Source: CALCTE01 sp045585835
GTDB taxonomy: Bacteria; Bacillota; Clostridia; Oscillospirales; CAG-272
DNA: 64,000 nucleotides
Assembly (NCBI GenBank): GCA_045585835.1
Contig: JAZMZG010000013.1
Coordinates: 151,801-215,800, forward strand
Reading direction: 5' to 3'
Position 1 is the stretch's first letter, and every line of letters begins with the position of its first letter. Both the position numbers and the translations under genes were made by a program. A model generated the notes under the pieces. It did not search any database. It was not told the DNA's origin and worked only from the letters and a program-made list of their open reading frames with translations. This document shows positions 10,317-18,664 of this stretch, piece after piece.

Positions 10317-10352
10317 TGAAGTTTCCTTTCGTATTGCTGAATTTATGTAAAA

Positions 10353-11555
10353 TTAAAATTTCAATTTATAAAAACCGCCGGGTAACGCTTCTATAATTCC
10401 TTGTATCTCCATTAGCGTCAAATCTGTTAAGAGTTCGTCAAGCGGTATTCCGAGCTTAACGAAATCGTCGGTCGTCATATTTTTGTCGCAAAGAGCTTTT
10501 GTAATCATTTTTCCGTTTTGAGTAAGTTCATTGAACCAAGCAGTTTTTTCTATATCGAAGCTTGAAATTTCATTTTTCACAGCTTCCTTCTTTTTACGTG
10601 ATCCCGGTTTTGGTTCTTCATGGAGGGTATCGATTGGCAGCGGTACTTTTACTTTATAATCCGCTTTTACTTTGTGCGGATAAGACAATTCGAAATCTTC
10701 GATTATATCTGCACCGCAGGTAACGAGTTTTGCACCTGTTTTAATTAGTTCAAGATTTCCGCTTGTGGAATATTCGTCTATTTTTGACGGGATAGCATAT
10801 AAAAGCTTGCCTTGGTTTCGCGCATGTCTTGCTGTTATCATAGCACCGCTTCTTATATCACATTCGACGACCAATACGCCTTGAGAAAGACCGCTGATTA
10901 TTCTGTTTCTGATCGGAAAATGTTCTTTTTCGGGTGGTGAAAACGGCGGATATTCGGTTATGAGTAAGCCTTTTGACAAAACTTTCTTATATAGTTCTCT
11001 GTTACAAGCGGGATATGCCGTGGCAAGACCGGAGCCGAGTACCGCTATGGTAACGCCACCTGCTTCAATACATGCCTTATGAGCTGCTGCGTCAATTCCT
11101 TTGGCAATACCGCTTATGATTACAGCACCTTGCTTGGTAAGCTCATATGAAAGCTTCCTTGCGGAATTTACCCCGTATGACGAACAGTCTCTTGTTCCGA
11201 CAACGCTTATACAAACGTTATCGTCAATATCGAGCTTATTACCCATAAAATAAAGAAGACGAGGCGGATCAAATATCATCGAAAGTCTTTCGGGATATTC
11301 TTCTGAATCGAACAAGACGATTCGGACGCCGAATTTTTCACAAAAATCTTTGCACTCATTAACTTTGTCCATTGATTTATCGCAGAGCGCATCTACTAAA
11401 ACGTCTTCGATATCTTCAACTTTTTTATAGAACGTTGTTGAATCTGCATTGTATATTTCTTTAGCTGAACCAAACGCTTTGATTAACTTATTTGTAATTT
11501 CAGCATTACCGTCGGTTGCAATATTAAGCCATAGTTCAAAATTATAACCGTCCAT
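10353..11555 (-). CDS. dprA: DNA-processing protein DprA
   Basis: Loads RecA on incoming single-stranded DNA during natural transformation and is widely conserved even where competence is not known. The protein has 400 residues when started at the ATG at 11555. The Rossmann-type core has VVGTRDCSSYG, ISGIAKGIDAAAH and GSGLATAYP, followed by PIRNRIISGLSQGVLVVE. A charged linker precedes a winged-helix C-terminal domain (from about residue 330). The start codon overlaps the stop of the upstream methyltransferase as TAATG, indicating translational coupling. An in-frame start at 11654 would lie inside that gene and adds non-conserved residues, so I rejected it. Confidence 0.95.
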   Translation of the reverse strand: MDGYNFELWLNIATDGNAEITNKLIKAFGSAKEIYNADSTTFYKKVEDIEDVLVDALCDKSMDKVNECKDFCEKFGVRIVLFDSEEYPERLSMIFDPPRLLYFMGNKLDIDDNVCISVVGTRDCSSYGVNSARKLSYELTKQGAVIISGIAKGIDAAAHKACIEAGGVTIAVLGSGLATAYPACNRELYKKVLSKGLLITEYPPFSPPEKEHFPIRNRIISGLSQGVLVVECDIRSGAMITARHARNQGKLLYAIPSKIDEYSTSGNLELIKTGAKLVTCGADIIEDFELSYPHKVKADYKVKVPLPIDTLHEEPKPGSRKKKEAVKNEISSFDIEKTAWFNELTQNGKMITKALCDKNMTTDDFVKLGIPLDELLTDLTLMEIQGIIEALPGGFYKLKF

Positions 11556-12334
11556 TATAGCCCCCTTCTCGCCATCTCCCAAATTACCACTGTTGCTGCT
11601 GTTGAAACATTTAAACTTTCCATGCCATGCATTGGTATTATCATCGGTTTGCAAAGCTTAATTTGTTCATTTGATAAGCCGTGTCCTTCATTTCCCAAGA
11701 CAACAATACTATTTGAAAGATCGCATTTATTTATTGAAGTTGCAGTATCAGTGAGTGCTGCTGCATACACTTCTTTACCGTTTGATTTAAAATATTCAAC
11801 TGCTTGTGAAAAGCTCTCACAAGTATAAATATTTTGTTTGAATACGGCACCCATAGAAGCCCTTATTACTTTATTACCGAATACGTCTGCGCATGCACCG
11901 CAAAGCACGACATTCATATCGCAAAGTGCTTTTGCCGTCCGTATTATAGTGCCTAAATTTCCCACGTCTTGTATATCGGAAAGAATCATCGACGGAATTT
12001 TGACAGACGCTTCATTTACCTCGGGAAGTTTTTTAAGCGGCGAAACACAAATGATTCCTTGCGGAGCTTTTTCGCTCGACGCCTTTTCAAAGCAAGTATC
12101 GGGAACAACGTATGTTTTAACCGTCGCATCGAGAAGCTTATCGGCAATTATTTCAGTACAGGCTTCGGTAGCAATTATATAATCTATGGGAGTATTTGAT
12201 TCAACCGCTTCGTAAAAAAGCTTTACGCCCTCATACATATAACGTCCTTGCGTTTTTCGACCTTTAGCCGTTTGCAATGCCGCTGTATTTACAATTATAG
12301 GGTTTGCTCTGCTTGTAATATCTCTTATAAACAA
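11555..12334 (-). CDS. SpoU/TrmH-family RNA 2'-O-methyltransferase
   Basis: A SPOUT-fold methyltransferase that uses S-adenosylmethionine to methylate a ribose in rRNA or tRNA; the exact target cannot be read from sequence. Its 259 residues comprise an N-terminal substrate-binding domain (about 1-95) and a catalytic domain. The catalytic domain carries the three SPOUT motifs: DIQDVGNLGTIIRTA, VVLGNEGHGLSNEQ and the knot-forming PMHGMESLNVSTAATVV. Translation probably starts at TTG (12334) because GAGG lies 8 bases upstream. It is the first gene of the minus-strand run. In related Firmicutes a protein of this type sits next to pheST, which is not the case here. Confidence 0.9.
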   Translation of the reverse strand: MFIRDITSRANPIIVNTAALQTAKGRKTQGRYMYEGVKLFYEAVESNTPIDYIIATEACTEIIADKLLDATVKTYVVPDTCFEKASSEKAPQGIICVSPLKKLPEVNEASVKIPSMILSDIQDVGNLGTIIRTAKALCDMNVVLCGACADVFGNKVIRASMGAVFKQNIYTCESFSQAVEYFKSNGKEVYAAALTDTATSINKCDLSNSIVVLGNEGHGLSNEQIKLCKPMIIPMHGMESLNVSTAATVVIWEMARRGL

Positions 12335-12366
12335 CGTGAAATCCTCGTTTTCTACATAGATAATAT

Positions 12367-12395
12367 ATTATAGTAGATATCCTTTAAAAAAACAA
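12367..12395 (-). promoter_or_regulatory. Candidate sigma-A promoter of the SpoU-dprA-topA run
   Basis: On the minus strand TTGTTT (12395-12390) is followed after 17 bases by a perfect TATAAT (12372-12367), some 33 bases ahead of the methyltransferase start. The spacing and -10 are good and the -35 is moderate. The surrounding 12335-12480 is very AT-rich and holds no gene. Confidence 0.5.
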
Positions 12396-12483
12396 GACTA
12401 TTTTTTATATTTTTTCTACTTTTTATTGAAAAAATTACATAAATTTCTTACTGTATCTAATTTAAGTTAATTTTGCAAAAGTA

Positions 12484-12512
12484 TTGACAAAAAGGTATAA
12501 AAAGTGTAGTAT
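12484..12512 (+). promoter_or_regulatory. Sigma-A promoter of the T-box/ior operon
   Basis: TTGACA at 12484-12489, a 17-base spacer and TAGTAT at 12507-12512 place the transcript start near 12519, just ahead of T-box stem I. This is one of the best -35/-10 matches in the window. Confidence 0.75.
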
Positions 12513-12539
12513 TATATCTAATATTATATATTTAAAATG

Positions 12540-12783
12540 CGTTGACCGAAAAAGAGTAAGATATCTAAAGTCATCAGAGAGTCTGCGGTTGGTGAAAGCA
12601 GATTGATAAGTAAGTATCCGAAATACGTTTCGTTAGCTTCACACCGAAGTTTCAGTAGGCTGTGACGGGTGCGACCGTTATATTGCAAAAGCATACTATG
12701 CTTTAGAGGCTTTGACAGCGATGTCAAAGTAAAAATGGGTGGTAACACGGTAATTCGTCCCTGAGCTTTGCTCGGGGTTTTAA
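12540..12783 (+). promoter_or_regulatory. T-box riboswitch leader, specifier most likely UAC (Tyr)
   Basis: A tRNA-sensing leader that lets transcription proceed when its cognate tRNA is uncharged. The AGAGAG box is at 12576-12581. It is followed by the distal stem TCTGC/GCAGA (12582-12586 with 12598-12602) and the GGTTGGTGAAA loop. The specifier region has an upper helix GATAT/GTATC (12560-12564 with 12614-12618), an AGTA/GAA loop-E pair (12555-12558 with 12620-12622) and a lower helix CGAAA/TTTCG (12547-12551 with 12628-12632). The codon between them reads UAC (12624-12626) followed by a purine; the alternative frame would be AUA (Ile). The T-box core TGGTAACACGG lies at 12740-12750. UGGU fits a tRNA ending ACCA. 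The intrinsic terminator (12759-12783) follows. Confidence 0.92.
12759..12783 (+). terminator. T-box attenuator terminator
   Basis: CCCTGAGC (12759-12766) pairs with GCTCGGGG (12770-12777) around a TTT loop, followed by TTTTAATTTTTT. The 5' arm overlaps the region that would form the antiterminator with the T-box sequence, the usual mutually exclusive arrangement. Confidence 0.9.
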
Positions 12784-12801
12784 TTTTTTAAGGAGTAATA
12801 T

Positions 12802-14439
12802 ATGCCAATAACGGAAATTCTTGTCAAAAACGCAAATGAATACGGAGATGACATTGCTTTAGTTGAAATTAACCCAAGGCAAGATCTTGATACAAAGATG
12901 ACTTGGAAGGAATATTCACTTATCGAAAGTGATGCAAACGGTCCTTTCAGAACCGAAATGACTTGGAAAGAGTTTAATAAAAAATCTAATCAAGTCGCCA
13001 ATTTTCTTCTTACTCGCGGAATAAAAAAAGGCGATAAAGTCGGAATTTTACTTATGAACTGTATTGAGTGGCTGCCGATATATTTCGGCATTCTCAAAAC
13101 AGGTGCGCTTGCAGTACCGCTTAATTTCAGATATGCTTCCGATGAAATCAAGTATTGCCTTGAACTTGCCGACGTGAGCGTAATTATTTTCGGCAGAGAG
13201 TTTATCGGTAGAATGGAAGCTATCGCTGACCTTATTCCAAGCGTTAAAACTATGCTTTATGTAGGAAACGACTGCCCGAGCTTTGCCGACAACTGCAGTG
13301 AGCTTATCGAATACTGTTCAAGTCGACAGCCTAACATAACACTTACCGATGAGGATGATGCCGCCATCTATTTTTCTTCGGGAACCACGGGATTTCCAAA
13401 GGCTATCTTACATAACCACGAAAGCCTTATGCATGCGATGTTCACAGAGCAAAATCATCACTCTCAAAAGAAGGACGATGTTTTTCTATGTATTCCTCCC
13501 CTTTATCATACGGGAGCTAAAATGCATTGGTTCGGAAACCTAATGGTCGGCGCAAAATCAGTTATATTAAAGGGAGTTAAGCCCGAGTGGATTATGCGCA
13601 CCGTATCCGAAGAGAAATGCACGATAGTATGGCTTCTCGTGCCGTGGGCGCAGGATATACTTGATGCCATTGATGCGGGGACGATAAAACCGTCTGAGCT
13701 ATGTCTTGAACAATGGCGACTAATGCATATCGGTGCGCAACCCGTGCCTCCGAGCCTCATTAAAAGATGGAAGGAAATATTCCCCCGTCACGAATATGAT
13801 ACAAACTACGGTCTCAGTGAGTCAATAGGTCCCGGCTGCGTACACCTCGGTGTTGAAAATATACATAAGGTAGGCGCTATAGGTATTGCGGGATACAAGT
13901 GGGAGCTTAAAATTGTTGACGAAAACGGAGACAAGGTAAAGCAAGGCGAAGTTGGTGAGCTTGCAGTTAAAGGTCCCGGTGTTATGACCTGCTATTATAA
14001 GGATAAAAAAGCAACAGACGAGGTTTTACACGACGGTTGGCTTTATACGGGTGATATGGCGGAGCAAGACGAAGACGGTTTTTACTATCTCGTAGATAGA
14101 AAAAAAGACGTAATCATTACGGGCGGTGAAAATATTTATCCCGTACAAATTGAGAATTTTATCCGTAAAAATGATAAAATTAAGGATGCGGCGGTAATTG
14201 GAATGCCCGATGCACGACTCGGCGAGATAGCCGCGGCTATAATCGAGCTTAAAGACGGTGTAACTATGACGGAAGATGAGTTTAATATATTCTGTAACAC
14301 TCTTCCCCGCTATAAACGCCCGAAAAAAGTAATATTTGCTGATATACCCAGAAACCCAACAGGTAAAATAGAAAAACCAAAGCTTAGAAAAATTTATAGC
14401 GGCGACAAGCTTGTCGCTAAACAAAACGAGATCATTTAA
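12802..14439 (+). CDS. AMP-forming acyl/aryl-CoA ligase under T-box control
   Basis: An adenylate-forming ligase that joins a carboxylic acid to CoA at the cost of ATP to AMP. Its 545 residues carry the phosphate-binding loop YFSSGTTGFPKAI, the A5-type YGLSESIGPG and the hinge motif GDMAEQDEDGFYYLVDRKKD, plus the C-terminal lid with GKIEKPKLRK. The acid is not visible from sequence. Co-transcription with iorAB 14 bases downstream, and a leader that appears to read a tyrosine codon, point to arylacetate (4-hydroxyphenylacetate, phenylacetate or indoleacetate). An internal repeat of MTWKE-(Y/F) near residues 33 and 53 seems to be a normal insertion of this subfamily. The start is preceded by AAGGAG. 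Confidence 0.85.
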   Translation: MPITEILVKNANEYGDDIALVEINPRQDLDTKMTWKEYSLIESDANGPFRTEMTWKEFNKKSNQVANFLLTRGIKKGDKVGILLMNCIEWLPIYFGILKTGALAVPLNFRYASDEIKYCLELADVSVIIFGREFIGRMEAIADLIPSVKTMLYVGNDCPSFADNCSELIEYCSSRQPNITLTDEDDAAIYFSSGTTGFPKAILHNHESLMHAMFTEQNHHSQKKDDVFLCIPPLYHTGAKMHWFGNLMVGAKSVILKGVKPEWIMRTVSEEKCTIVWLLVPWAQDILDAIDAGTIKPSELCLEQWRLMHIGAQPVPPSLIKRWKEIFPRHEYDTNYGLSESIGPGCVHLGVENIHKVGAIGIAGYKWELKIVDENGDKVKQGEVGELAVKGPGVMTCYYKDKKATDEVLHDGWLYTGDMAEQDEDGFYYLVDRKKDVIITGGENIYPVQIENFIRKNDKIKDAAVIGMPDARLGEIAAAIIELKDGVTMTEDEFNIFCNTLPRYKRPKKVIFADIPRNPTGKIEKPKLRKIYSGDKLVAKQNEII

Positions 14440-14453
14440 CGAAAGGAACAACA

Positions 14454-16190
14454 ATGAAAAAAATACTACTTGGAAATGCTGCCGTAGCACGAGGAGCGTA
14501 TGAAGCGGGCTGTGCGCTTGTTTCATCATATCCCGGAACACCCAGCACCGAAATAACTGAATCGGTAACGGAATACAATGATATATACTGTGAGTGGGCG
14601 CCAAATGAAAAAGTAGCAGCAGAGGTTGCTATAGGCGCATCTATCGGCGGTGCAAGGGCGATGTCTTGTATGAAGCACGTTGGGCTCAACGTGATGGCTG
14701 ACCCCATTTTTACCGTAAGTTACACGGGGGTAAACGGGGGTCTTGTGTTCTGTGTTGCAGATGACCCCGGAATGCACTCTTCACAAAATGAGCAGGATTC
14801 ACGTCATTATGCAAAAGCAGCAAAAATGCCCATGCTTGAGCCCGCAGACTCTGCAGAATGCAAGGAATATGTAAAGCTTGCTTTTGAGCTCTCGGAGAAA
14901 TATGATGCTCCTTTCTTCATAAGACTTTCAACAAGAGTTTCCCATTCACAAAGTCTTGTCGAGCTTTGCGATAAAGAAACGGTTGAGCTCAAACCCTACG
15001 AAAAAAATATCGGCAAGTACGTTATGATGCCCGCAAACGCAATAAAGCGCCACGTTGTTGTTGAAGCGAGAACTAAAGCGCTGACCGAATTTGCAGAAAA
15101 TTGCAGTATCAATACTGTTGAAGATAACGGCAGTGATATAGGCGTTATCACTTCGGGTATCTCATATATGTATGCAAAAGAAGCGCTTGGCGATAAAGTC
15201 AATTTCTTAAAGCTTGGTATGGTCTATCCCTTGCCCGAAAAACTTATTTCCGATTTTTCTTCTAAATGCAAAAAGGTTTACGTGGTTGAAGAACTCGATC
15301 CTTTTATAGAAGAGCATTGTAAGGCACTTGGTATGGATGTGGTCGGTAAAGAAGTCTTTACACTTCTCGGAGAGTACACGCCTGCTATGATAAAGGGCGC
15401 AATATTGAACGAACCCGCAAATGAATTCGATACAGCCGATGAGCAGATACCCGTAAGACCTCCCGTTATGTGTGCGGGATGTCCTCACAGAGCAACGTTC
15501 TACACATTAAAAAAGCTCGGGCTCACGGTATGCGGTGACATTGGTTGCTATACGCTCGGCGCCGTCGCTCCTTTGGCAAGCATCGATACAACTATTTGTA
15601 TGGGAGCATCGGTTAGCGCCGCTCACGGTATGGCGAAGGTAAGAGGCGAAGAATTTGCAAAAAAACTCGTTTCTGTCATAGGCGATTCCACATTTATTCA
15701 TTCGGGAATTACAGGACTTATTGATATCGTATATAACAAAGGAATCAATACTGTAATTATACTCGATAACTCCATAACCGGTATGACAGGTCACCAAGAA
15801 AACCCAACGACCGGAAAAACAATACGCGGAGAAGCTACAAAACAGGTCGATTTGGAACTTTTATGCAAAGCTGTCGGTATTGACAGAGTTAAAGTTGCGG
15901 ATCCCTTCAACATAACGGAATTTGAGAAGATAGTAAAGGAAGAAATAAATGCCGAAGAGCCCTCCGTAATTATTGCACAAAGACCTTGTGCTCTTTTAAA
16001 GACGGTTAAATATTTTGGAACTTGTGTTATTACTGATAAATGCAAAAACTGTAAGAAATGTATGAATCTCGGTTGCCCCGCAATCAGCATTAAAGACGGT
16101 AAGGTTACCATTGACCAAACCCAATGCAACGGTTGCACTTTATGTATTAACGTTTGTCCCTTTAAAGCTATAGAGAAGGAGGAAAACTGA
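14454..16190 (+). CDS. iorA: Indolepyruvate:ferredoxin oxidoreductase, alpha subunit
   Basis: Large subunit of the thiamine-pyrophosphate enzyme that interconverts arylpyruvates with arylacetyl-CoA, CO2 and reduced ferredoxin. In 578 residues the N-terminal pyrimidine-binding domain has SSYPGTPSTEITESV. The TPP-binding domain has MCAGCPHRATFY, GDIGCYTLG and GDSTFIHSGITGLIDIV. The tail holds two 4Fe-4S motifs (CKNCKKCMNLGCP and CNGCTLCINVCP). The length is typical of IorA. The iorB start follows two bases after the stop. The enzyme can run in the oxidative (amino-acid fermentation) or reductive (aryl acid salvage) direction; the leader favours the latter. Confidence 0.96.
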   Translation: MKKILLGNAAVARGAYEAGCALVSSYPGTPSTEITESVTEYNDIYCEWAPNEKVAAEVAIGASIGGARAMSCMKHVGLNVMADPIFTVSYTGVNGGLVFCVADDPGMHSSQNEQDSRHYAKAAKMPMLEPADSAECKEYVKLAFELSEKYDAPFFIRLSTRVSHSQSLVELCDKETVELKPYEKNIGKYVMMPANAIKRHVVVEARTKALTEFAENCSINTVEDNGSDIGVITSGISYMYAKEALGDKVNFLKLGMVYPLPEKLISDFSSKCKKVYVVEELDPFIEEHCKALGMDVVGKEVFTLLGEYTPAMIKGAILNEPANEFDTADEQIPVRPPVMCAGCPHRATFYTLKKLGLTVCGDIGCYTLGAVAPLASIDTTICMGASVSAAHGMAKVRGEEFAKKLVSVIGDSTFIHSGITGLIDIVYNKGINTVIILDNSITGMTGHQENPTTGKTIRGEATKQVDLELLCKAVGIDRVKVADPFNITEFEKIVKEEINAEEPSVIIAQRPCALLKTVKYFGTCVITDKCKNCKKCMNLGCPAISIKDGKVTIDQTQCNGCTLCINVCPFKAIEKEEN

Positions 16191-16191
16191 T

Positions 16192-16758
16192 ATGTCTAAT
16201 AATATTATGATAGTCGGTGTCGGCGGACAAGGTACGTTGCTTGCAAGCCGAATTCTCGGAAATACTCTCATTGGTGAAGGTTATGACGTTAAGGTGTCCG
16301 AAGTTCACGGTATGAGCCAAAGAGGCGGAAGCGTCGTTACATACGTAAAATACGGCGAAAAAGTTTATTCTCCAATAATTGATAAAGGCGAAGCAGACGT
16401 TATCTTGGCCTTTGAGATTCTTGAAGCATACAGAGCCCTGCCCTTTCTCAAAAAAGGCGGAAAGATGCTTGTAAACCGTCAAAAGACCGATCCTATGCCT
16501 GTAATAACGGGTGCTGCAAAGTATCCCGAAAGCATTGAAGAAAAGCTTTCAGCGATATGCGATATAACGGCAATAGATGCACTTGAACTTGCTAAAAAAG
16601 CGGGAAATGCTAAAGCAGTAAATGTTGTTTTGATCGGACTTCTTGCTCAAAAAACGGATATTCCCTATGAACGTTGGATAGAAACGATTAAAGTAACCGT
16701 TCCAAATAAATTCTTGGAAATGAATCTCAAAGCGTTCGATATGGGCTATAAGCTTTAA
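16192..16758 (+). CDS. iorB: Indolepyruvate:ferredoxin oxidoreductase, beta subunit
   Basis: Small gamma-domain subunit of IOR, 188 residues. It begins MSNNIMIVGVGGQGTLLASRILG, the GVGGQG nucleotide-type loop of the family. It also has VSEVHGMSQRGGSVVTYVKYG, the hallmark of the pyruvate-oxidoreductase gamma domain. AAGGAGG sits 9 bases before the ATG, inside the end of iorA. It forms the heterotetramer with IorA and ends the operon at a strong hairpin. Confidence 0.96.
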   Translation: MSNNIMIVGVGGQGTLLASRILGNTLIGEGYDVKVSEVHGMSQRGGSVVTYVKYGEKVYSPIIDKGEADVILAFEILEAYRALPFLKKGGKMLVNRQKTDPMPVITGAAKYPESIEEKLSAICDITAIDALELAKKAGNAKAVNVVLIGLLAQKTDIPYERWIETIKVTVPNKFLEMNLKAFDMGYKL

Positions 16759-16762
16759 ATAT

Positions 16763-16802
16763 AAAACAATGACAGCGGTTATTTACCGCTGTCATTGTTT
16801 TT
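16763..16802. terminator. Bidirectional terminator between iorB and lacI-type gene
   Basis: AAAACAATGACAGCGG (16763-16778) pairs with CCGCTGTCATTGTTTTT (16786-16802) around TTATTTA. It has a T-run in both directions. The stop codon of the convergent LacI-type gene lies in the loop. Confidence 0.9.
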
Positions 16803-17807
16803 GTTCACGTATTTCGCTACACTGTTTCTGACGGTGAGTACGGGAGGAAAAATTATTGATTGTCTTGCCATATCGCCCGTATTTATAATATCTATCATTC
16901 GTTTTGCCGCAACAGTGCCGAGTTTTTTAAAATCACAGCTTACGGTTGTAAGCTCAACTTTTCCCGTAATTGTATCGGGAAGCTCGTCGGCACATAAAAT
17001 GCTTAAATCTCGAGGGATTTCTTTTCCGCTATCATAATATGCGTCTATGAGCCCCGACGCCATAGTTGCATTATCCGAAAAAACGGCTGTCGCAGGATCG
17101 TTTGTGCGCAATAATTGTTTTCCGAATAAATAGCCGCTCTTATAGTGTAAGTCTCCTCTGTAGCAGGTGCATTTTGTCGGATCAAGGCCTGCGTTTTTCA
17201 TAGCATCGTTATATCCGTTTTCTTTGTTTTGAACGGAAGTAGAGTTGTCAGGGCCACATAGATGAGCGATGTTTCGGTGGCCGTTTCTTATGAGATAATC
17301 TGTTGCAAGATAGCCGCCGCGATAAGTATCCATACTGACGATGTCAACGTTAATTGACTTTAAATATCTGTTGATAAAAACGATCGGACATTTTATTGTC
17401 TGTAAAATGCGTAAAAGTGAAGGTGTTTCTACCGCATTGAGCATAACAACGCCCGCAAAACCGCTGCAAGAAGCAAAGTTTAGATATTCTTCTTCACTTT
17501 CGGGACTGTAATCGCTGTTAGCAATAAGCGTTTTAATACCTTGTTTTTCAAAAATACTGTTCATACCGGTAATATAGCCGGTGTATACGTTATTCGTAAT
17601 ATCGCCGCAAATAACTAGAACGACTTTTTTAAATGCGGAAGCTACCTTTTTCTTGGAAGGTTTATATTTATATCCGTATTTGGAAAGCGCTTCTTCAACG
17701 ATTTGTCGTGTTTCGGGTTTTACATATCCGTTTCCCGTTAAAACTCTTGAAATGGTAGAGCAAGAAACTCCCGTTATCTCAGAAATCTTCGTCAATGTAA
17801 TTTTCAT
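16779..17807 (-). CDS. LacI-family transcriptional regulator
   Basis: 342-residue repressor or activator. The N-terminal LacI helix-turn-helix is clear: ITLTKISEITGVSCSTISRVL, followed by the hinge region. A periplasmic-binding-protein-like effector domain runs from about residue 65 (VVLVICGDITNNVYTGYITG) with the family DYLIRNGHRNIAHLCG segment. The effector is unknown; no sugar transport or catabolic gene adjoins it, so its target may lie elsewhere. The closest divergent gene encodes a cytidylate-kinase-like protein. Its own promoter is strong (17826-17854). Confidence 0.95.
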   Translation of the reverse strand: MKITLTKISEITGVSCSTISRVLTGNGYVKPETRQIVEEALSKYGYKYKPSKKKVASAFKKVVLVICGDITNNVYTGYITGMNSIFEKQGIKTLIANSDYSPESEEEYLNFASCSGFAGVVMLNAVETPSLLRILQTIKCPIVFINRYLKSINVDIVSMDTYRGGYLATDYLIRNGHRNIAHLCGPDNSTSVQNKENGYNDAMKNAGLDPTKCTCYRGDLHYKSGYLFGKQLLRTNDPATAVFSDNATMASGLIDAYYDSGKEIPRDLSILCADELPDTITGKVELTTVSCDFKKLGTVAAKRMIDIINTGDMARQSIIFPPVLTVRNSVAKYVNKNNDSGK

Positions 17808-17825
17808 AAAATCACCTCTGAAAAA

Positions 17826-17854
17826 AGTATAATATTTCTTATGAAATTTGTCAA
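17826..17854 (-). promoter_or_regulatory. Sigma-A promoter of the LacI-type gene
   Basis: Minus-strand TTGACA (17854-17849), 17-base spacer and TATACT (17831-17826), about 20 bases ahead of the start codon. Confidence 0.65.
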
Positions 17855-17884
17855 TATTCTACATTATATTTTTTTTAAAAAGTA

Positions 17885-17913
17885 TTGCACATTTTGTTGG
17901 AATAATGTATAAT
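17885..17913 (+). promoter_or_regulatory. Sigma-A promoter of the cytidylate-kinase-like gene
   Basis: TTGCAC (17885-17890), 17-base spacer and TATAAT (17908-17913). It is divergent from the LacI-type promoter, with about 30 bases between the two -35 boxes, so one bound regulator could affect both. Confidence 0.65.
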
Positions 17914-17981
17914 ATATACAAAGATATATTATTATCATAATAAGTTATAGTCAATCTGCACAATTATGAAAGGTGGATATT

Positions 17982-18626
17982 ATGAACGGTAATTGGGTAA
18001 TTACAATTGGCCGTCAATTTTGCAGCGGCGGCGCAGAAATCGGACAAAAGGTTGCGGAGTATTTCGGTGTTCCCTACTACGATAAATGTATAATTGACCA
18101 TACCGCTGAGATTTTGGAAATTGAAGCGGAGCTTGTAAAAAAACATGATGAACGCCCAATGAGCATTTGGGAGGCGCCAGGATATCAATATTCCTATATG
18201 TGGTATAACACTGATCCTACGTTAACTATGCCTTTAAGTGTAAGAGTTGCGGAAGCTCAATTTCATACTATAAGAGAATATGCTAAAAACGGCCCTTGCG
18301 TAATTGTGGGCAGATGTGCCGACTACGTTTTGCGTAACAATAAATCGGCAATAAGCGTTTTTATACGCGCTGATATTGATAAGCGTACCGATAGAGCCGA
18401 AAAGCTTTACAAGTTGAGCGAATCCGATGCGAAAAAACTAATCAAAAAAACCGACAGGATCAGGTCTAATTATTATTCGAGCCACACTCACGATGAATGG
18501 GGTACGTCAGAAAATTACGATCTTATATTAGATAGCGGTACGTTAGGAATTGATACTTGTGTAAAGATAATTATTAAAGCTATCGAAGAGTTCAATGAAA
18601 AGAAAAATAAAGCAACAGACGAATAA
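17982..18626 (+). CDS. Cytidylate-kinase-like P-loop protein
   Basis: 214-residue member of the cytidylate kinase-like family (Cytidylate_kin2 type). It starts NWVITIGRQFCSGGAEIGQKVAE, where the phosphate loop is the atypical GRQFCSGGAEIG rather than GxxGxGKS. It continues with the FGVPYYDK stretch shared by the family and an R-rich lid (DRAEKLYKLSESDAKKLIKKTDRIR). The substrate is unknown; true Cmk enzymes look different. I chose the ATG at 17982, since AGGTGG is 5 bases upstream; the GTG at 17973 lies within that site. It is monocistronic, between its own promoter and a hairpin terminator. Confidence 0.85.
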   Translation: MNGNWVITIGRQFCSGGAEIGQKVAEYFGVPYYDKCIIDHTAEILEIEAELVKKHDERPMSIWEAPGYQYSYMWYNTDPTLTMPLSVRVAEAQFHTIREYAKNGPCVIVGRCADYVLRNNKSAISVFIRADIDKRTDRAEKLYKLSESDAKKLIKKTDRIRSNYYSSHTHDEWGTSENYDLILDSGTLGIDTCVKIIIKAIEEFNEKKNKATDE

Positions 18627-18627
18627 C

Positions 18628-18661
18628 AAAACACCGCAGCTTGTAAAGGCTGCGGTGTTTT
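18628..18661. terminator. Bidirectional terminator
   Basis: AAAACACCGCAGC (18628-18640) pairs with GCTGCGGTGTTTT (18649-18661). It serves the kinase-like gene and the convergent DUF1015 gene, whose stop is at 18665. Confidence 0.9.
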
Positions 18662-18664
18662 CTA

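Noticed and set aside
10336..10347. A TTTATGTAAA site near the topA/dprA gap, as at the PMI-like promoter
   Set aside because: A single copy in AT-rich DNA away from a promoter is expected by chance.
12620..12627. Reading the T-box specifier as AUA (Ile)
   Set aside because: The base after AUA is a pyrimidine, while UAC is followed by a purine directly before the lower helix. The genes downstream are aromatic rather than branched-chain. Not fully excluded.
12898..12980. Repeated ATGACTTGGAA in the CoA-ligase gene (60 bases apart), as if a segment had been duplicated
   Set aside because: The frame is kept and this MTWKE...MTWKE layout appears, from memory, to be normal in clostridial members of this ligase subfamily.
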